Counted from the stretch's first letter, positions 1-13,604 are shown. The stretch is DNA of 64,000 nucleotides from Heterohyrax brucei (GCA_028571685.1 CM053141.1:139032833-139096832), one strand, 5' to 3'. Translations and numbers: made by a program. The notes: generated by a model not told the origin, from the letters alone.

Positions 1-1861
<1,861 letters not shown>

Positions 1862-2549
1862 TAACGGAGTTCGAATATTTTTATGAGTTTGGCTAACAGG
1901 GATTGCAGTCTGATAAAATTAGACATATGTCATACTTGAGACACGCATCCCTTTGTTCAGTGAATAGTCACTGAGTGCTTGCTGTTGTCCTAGCTTGTTC
2001 AGGTCACAGGGGAGAGATCACAAAGCAAAACGTCCCTGAAGGGGTTTATTATCTAATTGCAGAAGAAATGTGTACCATTTGCCATCATTTGGTTAAGACA
2101 ATCCAAATACCTTTTGTGTTGTGCATAATTGGGTCATACACCCTTATAAATGGATATTACCTGGTATCAAGACATTCTAGTGTATATTTATAATTGGATT
2201 TATGACTCATTTTAGTTTAGCTTAAATTTGACACTCAAGTAAAAAGCTCAATGATGAGAAGATGAGGAGGGACAGGGAAACTGGACAGATGAAAGTGGGG
2301 AACCCAGGGAGGAAATGAGGAGAGCTGACACACTGCAGAGACTGCAACCAGTATCATGAAACAATTTGTGTAAAACTCATTCAATGGAAAAATAACTGAC
2401 TCAATGGTACTTGGCAACGTAAACTTTCACCAAAACAATAAAATATTTAAAAAAGACGTAGATTCTTTCTACAAATGTGAAAACAGAAAAGAAAAATAAA
2501 GTATTATTCAATATTAATGTTAATATGGAAAGGGATCCTTATATTCTAA

Positions 2550-2875
2550 TTTTATTAGTAAAAGATTCATGGTAGCATGAATTAGGCTCTAAGTGTGGCA
2601 CCTGCTTACTTCTACTGTACTGAATGATGCTATGTCCTGTTATTTCTTCAGACAAGCTTTCCTTGACCATTCTGTGTAAACTAGAATCTCCTCCCCATCC
2701 CATTCTATTCCCTGAGTCAGACTTGTAAGCATTTCCAACCATAATATTCTTTTAATGTCTTTCATCAATCAAATTCTACTGGGCCTATCTTCATAGTAGA
2801 ATCTAAGTTCCTTAAGAGCAACAGCTTTGTGTTGTTTTGCTCTTTAATCCCAGTGCACCAGTGTCTGGAACATAG
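2550..2875 (+). mobile_element. L2 LINE 3' end, ancient
   Basis: Degenerate L2 3' region: a Cys/Pro-rich remnant (cttccttgaccattctgt), then 'gaatctaagttccttaagagcaacagc' split as in L2 3' UTRs, and 'cagtgtctggaacatag' near the end. An AfroSINE abuts or interrupts it at 2876. Confidence 0.55.
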
Positions 2876-3042
2876 TCCAAACCAACACCCTTTGCCATCG
2901 AGTCAATTGTGACTCATAGCAATTTTGTAGAACAGAGTAGGACTGCCTTACAGAGTTTCTAAGGAGTGCCTGGTGCATCAGAACTGCTGACCTTTTGGTT
3001 AGCAGACATAGTACTTAACCCACTATGCCACTAGGGTTTCTG
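2876..3042 (-). mobile_element. AfroSINE (minus orientation)
   Basis: On the + strand it reads from the SINE tail to its head: 'gccatcgagtcaattgtgac', 'acagagtaggactgcc', 'tgctgaccttttggttagca', ending 'gccactagggtttc'. This is the reverse complement of the tRNA-related AfroSINE head and body. It is moderately diverged. Confidence 0.88.
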
Positions 3043-3239
3043 AAATAAACTATAGATTGGCTAAAATTCAGAATATTAATATATTCTTATCTAAATTGGT
3101 AAGAATTAATATTGGTTGAGATATGTATTCTAGGTATCTTCTTATTTTGGAGTACTTCGTCTTCCATTCCTTTATTATATTTAATAGTCTTTTGTTTTAG
3201 AATATGAATTCTTTATTTCTGATCAAATTGCAATTGTAA

Positions 3240-3380
<141 letters not shown>

Positions 3381-4159
3381 TAAAACTTTTGTCCCTTTGG
3401 GGTTCGCTTATTTTGCCGAGTTCTGGTCTACTTTTGGTAATGGCAGCCTGAAATAGAGGTCTGGGGACATGGAGCATCATAGAACATTCTCTCTCCCTCT
3501 CTGCGGTGCCTTCCTTGGCCTGGGCAGTGAGGGAAGCATTCACTGTGATCTCCTGCCCTATCAAAAAAGTTCCAAGTGAATGTTGCTGGAGGATAATGCA
3601 GATGCTACAGATTGCTGACTCAAGGCTGAGTGTAAAAATGTTAGTTGTATTTCTTTGCAAATGTCTCATTGGAAATTCATCAGAAGTCATTGGACATAGG
3701 TCACAGAAGAGAATAGAATCATAACTGACCTGAGTGAGCTTCTGAAAGGACATCATGTTCTTTTCCTGAGCGTGGAATGAGGAGGTTGCCTAAAAGCAGA
3801 GTTTTTGTGTGAAGAAATGACTACAAGTTTGAGTCACAAAGTAGAACTTATTCCTTGTCCTTTACCCTCTTTCTCCCTTTCAACGTCTCACCAATTGATT
3901 CCGAGATGGCTTGGGAGAAGTCTGGTATTTTATGACACAGTTTAGAAAAATCCTAGAATATTATGTGCAATGCCATTTGCAATTGAGATTTATTGCTATT
4001 ATATATAGGACACCTGGAAGACAGATCATTTAAAAAATGTTTTAGTCAAGTATTTTGGTTCAGGCCATTGCAAGAGGAGTGCATGTACTTTTTGAGTCAG
4101 GTCACTAATATTGAGTAGCATAGAAAGGAGGTTCTGCTATAATTTGGAAGCACCAGGAG

Positions 4160-4290
4160 TACAGAACAGGTATGAGCTTAAAACCTGCAGAGCCAGATGA
4201 TGGCACTGACAGTCACCAGCTGTATACCCTTAGATGAGCCATTATCCTTCTCTTATGTCTCCTTTGTTCTCATATAGAGAAGGGGTTTGG
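4160..4290 (+). mobile_element. MIR SINE fragment
   Basis: Degenerate MIR core: 'cctgcagagccagatgatgg', 'caccagctgtatacccttag', then a pyrimidine-rich 'tctcctttgttctcatatag' equivalent to the MIR 'cctcagtttcctcatctg' segment. Old and diverged. Confidence 0.5.
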
Positions 4291-4299
4291 ACCAAGTAT

Positions 4300-4880
4300 G
4301 TGTACGTTGCATCATCCTCCAGCCCCTGGAGTCTCTTCTTGATGTAGACAGATGTGACAATTCCACAACTCTAATTCAGAACCACACCTGTACGTGGTAG
4401 TAAATGGTCATTTAAAACATAGAAAATATTAATTAGGTAAAAAGAAATAATACTTTGCAAATGTTTTTCTGGTTTGTAACATATTACAAATGCTAGTATA
4501 TAGTTGTATTATAGATGTTTATTTAACCAGTCTCAATTATTGAACATATATTTCCATGTTTCTTTCATTATGAACTGCTCTAAAAGCATTGTGGTTAAAT
4601 CTTTGTTCCATTCTCACTTAATAGATAAGGATAAATTTTTAAAGGGAGAATTGCTGGATCTGCAGATGTACATATTTTTAAGACTTTAAATGAGATTCTA
4701 GTTTGTGTGCCTATCAGCACTTCCTAAGAATGCCTTTTTGCTTAGACACTTTCTCAATTTTCCCTCTAATAATTTTTCTTAATTTGCATTTCTTTAATTA
4801 ATTATAATGCTGAATAAGGAAACTTACCTGTTTTGTAATCAAACATCTTAGAGATTGATTACGGACTATTCTCTGTGGTA
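4300..4880. other. Intronic sequence, nothing recognised
   Basis: AT-rich. The part from about 4560 to 4740 (nearby 'gggagaattgctggatctgc', 'cagcacttcctaagaatgc') resembles very old L1 3' sequence in minus orientation, but too weakly to call with confidence. Confidence 0.4.
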
Positions 4881-5169
4881 GAACCCTGGTGTCACAGTGG
4901 CTTAAGAGCTCAGCTGCAAACCAAAAGATTGGCAGTTCAAATCCACCACCTGCTCCTTGGAAATCCCATGGGCAGTTCTACTGTGCTCTAAAGAGTCTCT
5001 ATGAATCAGCATCAGCTCAGTGGCAATGGACTCTCTGTGGCCAGGCTAATGGGAAAGTTTCATTAGCCAAGAGCAGCAGTGAACTTATAACAAGAGGTGA
5101 GGTGAGGAGCCTGGACACACACGTGGGGTCTCATTGAATCAGAATCCACTCAACAGCATCTGACAACAA
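4881..5169 (+). mobile_element. AfroSINE, interrupted copy
   Basis: The head 'gaaccctggtgtcacagtgg', body 'agattggcagttcaaatcc' and 'gggcagttctactgtgc' are clear to about 5032. A second tail-like stretch, 'ttgaatcagaatccactcaa' plus 'tgacaacaacagcaaca', follows at about 5126-5169. The roughly 90 bp between (5033-5121) is not recognised, so this is either one SINE with a small insertion or a SINE plus a second tail. Confidence 0.75.
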
Positions 5170-5187
5170 CAGCAACATTTTATGTAG

Positions 5188-5347
5188 AAACCAAAAACCC
5201 ACTGCTGTTGATCTGATTCTGACTCATAGTGACCCTGTGGGACAGAGTAGAACTACCCGTGGAGTTTCCAAGGATCGTCTGGTAGATTTGAACTACTGAC
5301 CTTTTGGTTAGCAGATGTAGCACTTAACCACTGTGCCACCAGGGTTT
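5188..5347 (-). mobile_element. AfroSINE (minus)
   Basis: Full-length reverse copy: starts 'aaaccaaaaacccactgctg', then 'gggacagagtagaactaccc', 'gaccttttggttagcagatg', ending 'ctgtgccaccagggtttc'. It lies head to tail opposite the copy ending 20 bp upstream. Confidence 0.92.
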
Positions 5348-5691
5348 CAAACATATACAGAGTCAGAAGCTAAGTCACTCACTTACAAAGAGCCTACAGA
5401 GGTGCTTGGGGCTTTGTGTCTTTTAGCCATACCTTCCTGCCTTGAAGGCTTGGTAGGAGGGAAGCAGGTTTTACTGGCAAGCTTGTATGGGGAGTATAGG
5501 TCAAACAAGGTCAATCAGAGAATGGTCTTAGTGTTTTATGGCACTAGCCTCCCATACCCTCTATCCCTGTTGTTTTATTCAGTAGTAGAGCCCTTCTGAA
5601 AAGGTTAGGACATTCCACGAGCAACATCTTATCTGAAATTACAGTGCTAAAAATATACTTTCTTTCATCTCACAGTAGGCAGGTTGCATGG

Positions 5692-6145
5692 TGTTTTAGT
5701 CATCTAGTACTGCTCTAACAGAAATGCCATAGAGTGGTTGTTTTCATGAAGAGAAACTTTATTGCCCCAGTCCAATAAGCCCCAAATCCATTCATGAGTT
5801 AGAAGTCCATTCAGTAAAAAATTTATCACAGTCTAGTAGGCTCAGTCCAAATCCAGTGACAGCATCTCAGCACAGGAACCTCAGGTCTAAAGGACATGCT
5901 GTGCCCTCAGTGCTGCTTTCTTGGTGGTATAAGGTTCTCAGTTTACTGTGTTCACTTCTCTCCCTTGTATCCTATAAACTAGCAGCTTGAGTCCTACCTC
6001 ACCAGCACAACTGCTGCCCATTCTCCTTCATTGGTATTACAGAGACAGGATTCACAACACATTGGAGGAATCTCACCCTACTGGGACTCATAGCCAGATC
6101 AAATCAACACATATATTTTTTGGGGATACAATGCAATACATGACA
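5692..6145 (-). mobile_element. ERVL-MaLR solo LTR (MST/MLT1-like), minus
   Basis: Begins 'tgttttagtcatctagtac' with 'ctctaacagaaatgccatag' and ends 'ttttggggatacaatgcaat' + 'acatgaca'. This is the reverse complement of the MaLR LTR pattern that ends in aataaa...ttaaagccacc...tggtatttc. The same family recurs at 41361, 48066, 53782 and 60056. It has no internal retroviral genes. Confidence 0.7.
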
Positions 6146-6192
6146 CAGGTATCCCCTGGAGTGCTGCTATGGACACATCTAGCATTCACTGC

Positions 6193-6319
6193 CAGGTTCT
6201 TAGGTGGCAGTGATGATTTGTATATAACTGCTAACCTGAAGGTTGGTGGTTTGAATCTACCTAGTCATACTGTAGAACAAAACATCCTGACAGCTTACTT
6301 CTGTTAAGATTACAGCCAA
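6193..6319 (+). mobile_element. AfroSINE, 5' half (continues at 9882)
   Basis: Head 'taggtggcagtgatgattt', A/B-box region 'ctgctaacctgaaggttggt', then 'cagcttacttctgttaagat'. This is the long AfroSINE subtype with an extra 'cttctgtaaagattacagcc' segment. It breaks off at 6319 where an L1 begins; the body resumes at 9882. See the nest finding. Confidence 0.85.
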
Positions 6320-6565
6320 TAAAAGACCACCTACAGAATGGGAAACAATACTTGGCAACTACCTGTTGGACCGATGTCTTATCTCCGTAATCTACAAGGT
6401 ACTGCAAAATATCAACAAGAAAAAGATAAATAACCCAATTAAGAAATGGGTAAAGGAGATGGGCACACACTTCACCAACAAAGACATCCAGGCAGCCAAA
6501 AGACATGTGAGGAAGTACTCACGATCATTAGCTATCAGAGAAATCCAAATCAAACACTACAGTGA
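6320..6565 (+). mobile_element. L1 3' part, outer copy, left piece
   Basis: L1 ORF2 C-terminal coding region: the frame from 6366 reads DRCLISVIYKVLQNINKKKI and then KEMGTHFTNKDIQAAKRHVR, the conserved end of ORF2. 5' truncated. It is interrupted at 6565 by a second L1 and resumes at 8389. Confidence 0.88.
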
Positions 6566-8379
6566 AACCACAAACAACAGAAGAGAAAATAGATAAATGG
6601 GAACTACTAAGAATCAAACACTTTTGCTCATCCAAAGACTTTATTAATAGAATTAAAAGATCATATACAAAATGGTAAAAAAAAATTGGCAACTATATGT
6701 CAGACCGGCACCTGATCTCGATAGTCTATAAGGTACTACAAAATATCACTAAGAAAAAGATAAATCATCCAATTCAGCGATGGGCAAAGGAGATGGACAG
6801 ATACATTTCTGAAGAGGAGGTCCAGGCAGCCAAAAAACACATGCGGACATGCCCACAATCATTAGCTATTAAAGAAATTCAAATCAAAATTACAATGAGA
6901 TACCATCTCACCCCAGCAAGGTTGATCATGATCCAAAAAACACAAAACAATAAATGCTGGAGAGGCTGTGGAGAAACTGGAACTCTCCTACACTGTTGGT
7001 GGGATTGCAAAACGGTGCAACCTCTTTGGAAAGCAATCTGGCGCTTCTGTAAAAAGCTGGATATAGATATACCATTTGACCCAGTAATTCTGCTGCTTGG
7101 GATATATCCTATAGAATCTAGGCCAGTCACACCAACTGATACCTGAACATGAATGTTTATTGCAGCACAGTCAACAAAGCAAAATCAACAGAGGAATGAA
7201 TAGGTAAACTACGGTATATATACTCAGTGGAACATTATGCAGTGATAAAGAGCAATGATGATTTTAGGAAACATCTCATAATCTGGTTTCAGTTGGAGGA
7301 CATTATGTTGAATGAAAGGAGTCAGCGACAAAAGGACAAATATCATAAGAGACCCCTACAATAAGAACTTAAAAACAGACTCATGCATAGAAGAAAAGAT
7401 TCTTTGATGACTGCAAGGGTGGGGAATGTGGGAGGGGCAGTGGGGGAAGGGTTTAGATTAGATAATTGATAGAAATTTGGTTGGGTAAAATCTGTGACAG
7501 CACACATTAGAAAGAAGATCAATATTAAATGGACTTCAACATAACATGATTATTCCTCCCATCTTAACCCAATATTGGAAGGACAGAGTAGCTGGGGTAG
7601 GGGGCTGGGGACCGTGCTCTCAAGGGAAATCGAGACCAAATTGGCACAACTAGCATTTTGCTAAGAGAGTCTTCTGCACCCCACATTGGTAAGTGGCACC
7701 TGGGGTCTTAAAAACTGCCAAGCTGCCATCTGAGGGTACAGCAAATGGTCCCAACTCAGCAGGAACGGATAATCACCAAGGACCAAAACAACATAGGGGA
7801 AAGAGGACCCAGAAGACAGAGAGACCCACGTGAGGGAGTGACTACATCAGCTTGTGACTGGAAAAACTGGATGGTGCCTGGCCACCACCAGTGATAGTCG
7901 TGATGGAGCTCATAAAGTTGAGTCTCACTGGCAACACAAGAATAAAAACAGATGCACCTTGAGATCTTCATTAAAAGACCACAATTGATGATCCAGAGGC
8001 CTCAGAGTTTCCTTGGGAGCATGGACCCTGGCCATGATGTTCACCCTATTCATAAATCATAATGGAGATCAACTCTTTGGACGGGAATGGACTGGACTTG
8101 GCAACACAGAGTGACCATGTCACGTTTGCACGTTACGGTTCTATGCATCTATAGAAGTCGTCCTGCTGACCTTTTACTGGAGGCAGGGGAGTGGGTGGAG
8201 AGGAGGGGATAGGAGATTGTTGGGAGGATAAGACCTGTATGGAGCAGGGAGGAAGAGTGTGCTGTCACTGGTCAGGGAGAGCAGTGGGAGCTGCATATAG
8301 GTGGGCATGCCAATTCATATGGGAATGAACATTTTCACTCAATCATTTTTGTAAAAAAAAGAACAACAACAACAAAAAA
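6566..8379 (+). mobile_element. L1 3' part, inner (younger) copy
   Basis: 5'-truncated L1 inserted in another L1. The frame 6697-7146 gives the last ~150 residues of ORF2, with the intact cysteine motif [18 protein letters not shown] (C-x3-C-x7-H-x4-C) and the IPFDPVILLLGIYP block. After it come the 3' UTR (7147-8350) and an impure A-rich tail at 8353-8379. Flanked by actacagtga (6556-6565) and actacgtga (8380-8388), a plausible target-site duplication with one indel. Not capable of mobility. Confidence 0.9.
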
Positions 8380-8388
8380 ACTACGTGA

Positions 8389-9870
8389 GATACCATCTCA
8401 CCCAAACAAGGTTGGTGGTAATGCAAAAAATACAAGACAACAAATGCTAGAGAGGCTGCAGAGAGAATGGAACTCTCCTACACTGCTGATGGGATTGCAA
8501 AATGGTACAACCACTTTGGAAAGCAATTTGGCACTTCTTTAAAAAGCTAGAAGTAACAATAGCATTTTGATCCAGTAATCCCACTGCTCAGAATATATCC
8601 TACAGAAATAAAAGCTGTCACATGAACAGATACATGCTCACGAATGTTTGTTGCAGCACTGTCCACAATAACAAAAAGATGGAATCAACCTAGATGTCTA
8701 TCAACAGATAAGTAAATAAATAAACTATGTTACATATACTCAATGGAAAACTATGAAATGAGAGAGAACAATGATGATTTCAGGAAGATCTCATAACCTG
8801 GTTTCAACAGGAAGACAGGCTGAGTGAAATCAGTCAGCAGCAAAAAGACAAATATTGTATGAGACCCCTGCTATAAGGACTTAAAAATAGAAATAGACTT
8901 ATGCACAGAAAAATAGACCTTTGATTGCTACAGGGGTGACGAGGAAGGGAGATAGTTGAGCACAGATTATATAGTTGACAGAAATTTGAGTGAAAGCAGT
9001 AACAGCACACAGTAGAGAGTAGATGAATTTAACTAGAATTCACTATAAACTGAAAGGTTTTCTAAATTAAAGCCAAATTTATCAAAGGATAGAGTAGCAA
9101 GGATGGGGGTCTGAGGACCATGTATTCTGGGGACATTGAGGACATTTGACATAACAAGCCTATTGCTAAGGGAGTCTTCTGCATCCCATGCTGGTAAGTG
9201 TGTCTGGGGTCTTAAAAACTAGCAAGCTGCCATCTGAGGTACATCAGCTGGTACTCATCCGGATGATCATCAAGAACAACAAAGACACCAGGGAAAAAGA
9301 GCCAAAGAGACAGAAGGACCCATATGAATGGGAGACTGTATCAACATGAGACCAGAAGAACCACATGGTGCCCAGCCACCAGCAAAGACAGCCATGATGG
9401 GGGACACAGTGTAGAGTCCCTGAGCCAACATGTTAAAAAGAGGTGTGCAGTCCAAGAACTCTACTAAAAGACCTGAATTAATGGTCCAACAGTCAGGATG
9501 GTCCCCTGGGAACATAGCCCCTAGACTTGCCGCTGGCCCTGAGCTGAAACCAGTACTGAGGTCAACTCTTAAGACAAGAGTGGACTGGACTCGGGGACAC
9601 AGTGTGGCTATATGATGCACGTGCCTTATGGTTCTATGCATTTACAGGAGGCTGTCCTCCTGGTCTCTTTCTAGATGGGAGAGAAGGTAGGGATGAGGGG
9701 GTGAACAGATGCTGTTAAGGGATACTAGAAATACAGAGTGAAAAGAGGAGTGTGCTGTCACCGGGTGGGGAGAGCAGAAGGAGCTGCAGACAGGTGGGCA
9801 TGCATAACCAATTTGGATTGTATACTTTCACTTAATCACAAAAAAGAGAAAAAAAATAAAAAAATAAAAA
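8389..9870 (+). mobile_element. L1 3' part, outer copy, right piece
   Basis: Continues the L1 of 6320-6565: gataccatctcacccaaaca, remnants of the C-terminal Cys region and the 3' UTR, ending in an A-rich tail (9838-9870, aaaaaagagaaaaaaaataa). More diverged than the inner copy, which fits it being older. The ORF at 9430-9615 lies in its 3' UTR and is not a gene. Confidence 0.88.
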
Positions 9871-9881
9871 TTACTTCCAAG

Positions 9882-9960
9882 AAACCTCTATGGATCAGTT
9901 CTGCTCTGTAACACATGGGATCATCTTGAGTTGGAATCAACTCCATGGCAACTGACAACA
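9882..9960 (+). mobile_element. AfroSINE, 3' half (continues from 6319)
   Basis: 'gaaacctctatggatcagtt', 'ctgctctgtaacacatggga', 'gagttggaatcaactccatg', 'gcaactgacaaca': the body and tail of the SINE whose head is at 6193-6319. Confidence 0.85.
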
Positions 9961-11250
9961 TTTCCCTCTAAAATTCTGTTTTTCTGGGACTTCTTGGCTG
10001 AACAACTGTACCTAGAGATTGAAATATTTTTGCTTTAGGTATGTTAATATATTTAATCAGCTACAGTTTAGTCTCATAGGCCCAGGAACCATTTGGTCTC
10101 TTTCAGGTTATTTTGTATCTCTCTACTCAGTGTATTGATTTTGTAGCTTAACTCCCAGAGGACAAGTAGAACTTCCCTTGTTTTCTTATTCTTGGAGAGT
10201 GCCCTGCAGTAAGTGCATATATTCTTGACAGCTGGCACGCATGAGGCACTCTTGTGGCTAGAGAAGGAGGAGAGAACACATGATTCTTAGTTTTGCTTTC
10301 ATAATTGCATTTTCATATGGATTTTGCTGCTTGGCAGATAGCACAGGCACCATTTTTAACTATTTCCGGTTACCAAGAGGAATTGAATCACAGAAATTTG
10401 TTATGATTTTAGCTTAGTTTGTGGGAAAACAAAGAAAATATAAATTTATGTAAGTATATTTCAAAAGTTTTCTTTATGTAGCTGAAAAGCAAGCCCCTCC
10501 CTCCCTCCTCTCTCCGTGCTGCCTCCCTTCCCCCCTTCATGGATCACACCATAGGAGGTCATTCTGGAGTCCTGACTTGGGCCTGCCAGCAGTTCCACCC
10601 TCTTTCAACAGCTTTTAGAGGTTTCCTGTGGGGACCTGGATGTCTGTCCCTGTTTCCACCTGTTAGCAACATGTCTGTGCCTTTGATTCTTGTCTCCCCC
10701 ATCTACCCTTCCCTAGCATTGGAGATTAGAACGCTGTATAAATATTAAAAGTAGCTCTTCATCAGGAAATAGCCAAGGATGTGTACCATTAAGAGTAATG
10801 TTCTCTAGGTTCCAAGGAAATTTCTGGAGAGTTGGCTACCAGTTCAGTCGGTGGTGGCTGAGAAGGATAGCTGAGGGTCGTGAAGAAACACCTAGCCATG
10901 CTCACCTTGGAGAAGGGGGCAGGAAAAAGTGCTCTTCTCAGAGCTACAAGGGGAGCATGTAGATGGTACTGCAAGGATGAGGGGACCATGAGCTTTGTTT
11001 TACTCTTTCTTGGGGAAAAAACAGGTTTATGTCCTTTACAGCAAGTCATTTTCTCCTCCTGTTTGTAGGAAAAATCACATTCAACACAGTAGGTACAATC
11101 CAACCAAATTCAGCATGCCTTGAACAGGTGCCTATTATATAAAGGGCAATGGGCTGGGTTCTTGGCACTATATAAACATACAAAACAGACACAGTTTCAA
11201 CCCTAGAACAGTTTTGGAGTCTAAGTATCTTTTTAATGTATTTAAGACAA
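9961..11250. other. Intronic sequence, mostly single-copy
   Basis: No LINE, SINE or LTR body recognised. It has a CT-rich run at 10490-10535 (ccctccctccctcctctctcc). The stretch 11110-11220 has a faint ancient-repeat look ('gcctattatataaagggcaa'). Confidence 0.55.
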
Positions 11251-11319
11251 CAATGAGTTAATGATTAACATTAATAAATGCTTAATATGTATCAGGCACT
11301 TCACTAAGTGCTTTTTTTT

Positions 11320-11707
11320 ATGTGTGTTGTGATCAGTTGCTGTTGAGTGCATTATAATTCGTGGAGACTCCAAGTATGCTGAATAGCGTTACTCTGTAGG
11401 TTTTTCAAGGCCCTGATGGGAACCCTGGTGGCATAGTACTTAAGCTTCACATCAGCTAATGAAAAGGTCAGCAGTTCAAATTCACCAGGCACTCCTTGGA
11501 AACTCCATGAAGCTGTTCTACTCTGTGATATAGGGTCGCTGTGAGTTGGAATCCAGTTGGCAGCACTGGTTGATTTTTTTCCTTTCTTTGACCTTTCAGA
11601 AGCAGATTGCCAGGCCTCTCTTCTAAAGTACCTCCAAGTGGGTTTGAACTGATAACCTTTCAGTTAGTAGTTCACTGCTTAACCATTTATACCACTTAGG
11701 GACTCCA
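11320..11707 (-). mobile_element. Long-type AfroSINE (minus), interrupted
   Basis: Pieces 11320-11417 ('gatcagttgctgttgagtgc') and 11577-11707 ('cagaagcagattgccaggcc', 'ctgataacctttcagttagt', 'accacttagggactcc') form a reverse copy of a longer AfroSINE subtype, also seen at 27300-27499. A plus-strand AfroSINE sits between them. Confidence 0.75.
11418..11576 (+). mobile_element. AfroSINE nested in the previous SINE
   Basis: 'gggaaccctggtggcatagt', 'aaaggtcagcagttcaaatt', 'ctgttctactctgtgatata', 'gtcgctgtgagttggaatcc': a nearly full-length plus-strand copy. Confidence 0.9.
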
Positions 11708-11868
11708 TGCTTTACCTTATTATGTTCCTGAAGCAATACTAGGAGGCAAATTTAATTGGCCTCATTTTATAGATGAGGCAACTGAGGCCTAGAGAAATTA
11801 AGCAACCTTTTCCAGTCTGTTCAGTTGCTGGTGGACAGTGAGGGGAATGAAGTGCTGCTGGAATATAT

Positions 11869-12447
11869 TCTGATGAAGTATGCAACAATATTTAACAATA
11901 CATAAAAGAAATGAAAGTGGCAGAGCAGTTTGTGAACTGAGGGTTATCTAAATCCAGCTTCTCTCCATGTCGTATTTTGTCTTGAATTTCTGAGTTGCAT
12001 TTTGGTTCTATTACTTCAGAGATTAAACAGAAATTATTAGGTGATTTTGACTCTGAAAAATGAAAGTCAAGAAATTTGATTTTATTCACAAATTCAATTG
12101 TGTATTTTCTATTTTACAGTGACTACAATCCGTAAGCATTTTTTTCTCTGAAAGTTGAATTTTTAAAAGTTTAAAAAAAACAACTACAGAGAAATCAAGT
12201 GAGCAGATCACAGACATGTAGTGCTCATGTGTGCATCAGTCAGAAGACCCGCGACCTGCACAATTACCTGCTTGACAAAGCTTTCTTGACTGGTTCTTCA
12301 GGACAGTTTTTACCACTGCATTTCGTCCTGCTTCATAGAAATTGAGTAACCTAGTCAAGTGCTCCTTTCTCTTCCCTAGAACCTGCAAGGATCCAGGGAT
12401 AAGAAGATTAGTTCAGAAAGACATGGGTGATTCTTAATCCATATGAA
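11869..12447. other. Intronic sequence, nothing recognised
   Basis: Single-copy AT-rich sequence with no coding potential (ORF 11892-12089 has no support). Confidence 0.5.
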
Positions 12448-13012
12448 GTCTGACAATTAAGTCCACGAACTCAAATGTTCTGAGTGCTACATACCAATTA
12501 AGTTTGAAAACTCAACCTAGAAAAAGCATTACATACTTCACTGCTGAATATCACTACGGTCACTTTAGAAGTGCTCCTCTTGGGAAGCGATGCACCGACC
12601 CCAGAGCCTAGTGAACCCATCAAAGCAGTTTTGCAATTCTTTCTGAAATGGCCATTGCCAATATCATTGTATAGTTGTCTGTGAGGCAGTTTTTAGCCAG
12701 TAAAAAAATAACTGTGTTGGAACACCCCATCTACTCACCTGATCTGGTGCCCAATGACTTCTTTCCTTACACGAGGGTAAAGGAAATACTGAAAGGGAGA
12801 CGTTTTGATGACATTCAGACATCAAGGGTAATATGAAGACAGTTCTCATGGTCATTCCAGTAAAAGAGTTCCAAAATTGCTTTGAAGGGTGGACTAGGCA
12901 CTGGTATCAGAGCATAACTTCCTAAGGTGTACTTCAAAAGTGACCATAGTGCTATTCAGCAGTGAGGCATGTAATGCTTTTTCTAGGTTGAGTTTTCAAA
13001 CTTAATTGGTTG
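12448..13012 (+). mobile_element. Mariner-type DNA transposon, deletion derivative
   Basis: Terminal inverted repeats of about 73 bp at 12494-12566 and 12937-13009, both beginning (reading inwards) 'ccaattaagtttgaaaactc', with about four mismatches. The interior keeps a broken transposase C-terminus on the + strand: around 12720-12800 it reads close to HP-YSPDL-PNDFF and KGRRFDDIQ, which is the third catalytic Asp region of mariner transposases. Most of the transposase is missing, with stops and frameshifts. Just outside the left repeat is another TIR-like start, 'tctgacaattaagtccacga' (12449). Confidence 0.85.
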
Positions 13013-13600
13013 TCCTTATCTGGCCTAATCTGTATTTAGGCAAAGTTTACATGTATTTCTTTTCCTTTCTTTCTTTTCTGATTTTGGGAGTTTCATGTAT
13101 TAAAGAAGACATTCACACAGAACTGAAAAGGTTTCAGTATTTGTGTGTGTGCGTGTTTGTGTACCTGTATGTGTACATATTCTATAGAATCTCACTATTT
13201 GCTGTATTTATGTTTTAAAAAGTGACCATGAACCCAGGAAAAGTACAGGGTTTGAGTCTTGCAAGCCTCCGGCCACCACATTTTCTCAGATGATCAATAT
13301 ATAACCTGTTCTATGTGTGATTTTGTTTAAAGAGACCTTGTTTAATATATATTACTGATTCATTAAAACTGAACTCACAGCCGAGACTGTTATGACTCAG
13401 CCTACAGAAAGCTCACCTGGCACACATGTGTTCTCCATAAGGCACACGCCAGTCTTCCTGCACTTCAGAGCACTAGACAGCACTTCTGCACTATGTTTGG
13501 TGGCCGTTTGAAAAAGCAAAATCACCAGCAAAGAACACAAGGTGCAAAAAAGCACAGGATTAAACAGGTTATGAAAGCTGGAAAAAGAGGGCTTAGAGTC
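13013..13600. other. Intronic sequence with a GT-rich stretch
   Basis: Contains a short impure (GT)n tract at 13141-13178. From about 13380 to 13604, and again 13771-13850 beyond an AfroSINE, the sequence (caaaatcaccagcaaagaac and gagcacgcgtgtattaggtg) looks like one ancient repeat split by the SINE, but I cannot name the family. Confidence 0.4.
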
Positions 13601-13604
13601 ACCT

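Larger units (their letters stand above)
11255..11868 (-). mobile_element. MIR SINE, split by inserted AfroSINEs
   Basis: Left piece 11255-11319 ('aataaatgcttaatatgtat', 'caggcacttcactaagtgct'). Right piece 11708-11868 ('cattttatagatgaggcaac', 'tgaggcctagagaaattaag'). Together they give a MIR in the antisense direction, broken at the MIR 'ctaagtgctttacc...ttat' position. Confidence 0.75.

Noticed and set aside
6697..7146. 149-codon ORF as a zinc-finger gene
   Set aside because: The C-x3-C-x7-H-x4-C motif is the L1 ORF2 C-terminal cysteine domain, followed by L1 3' UTR.
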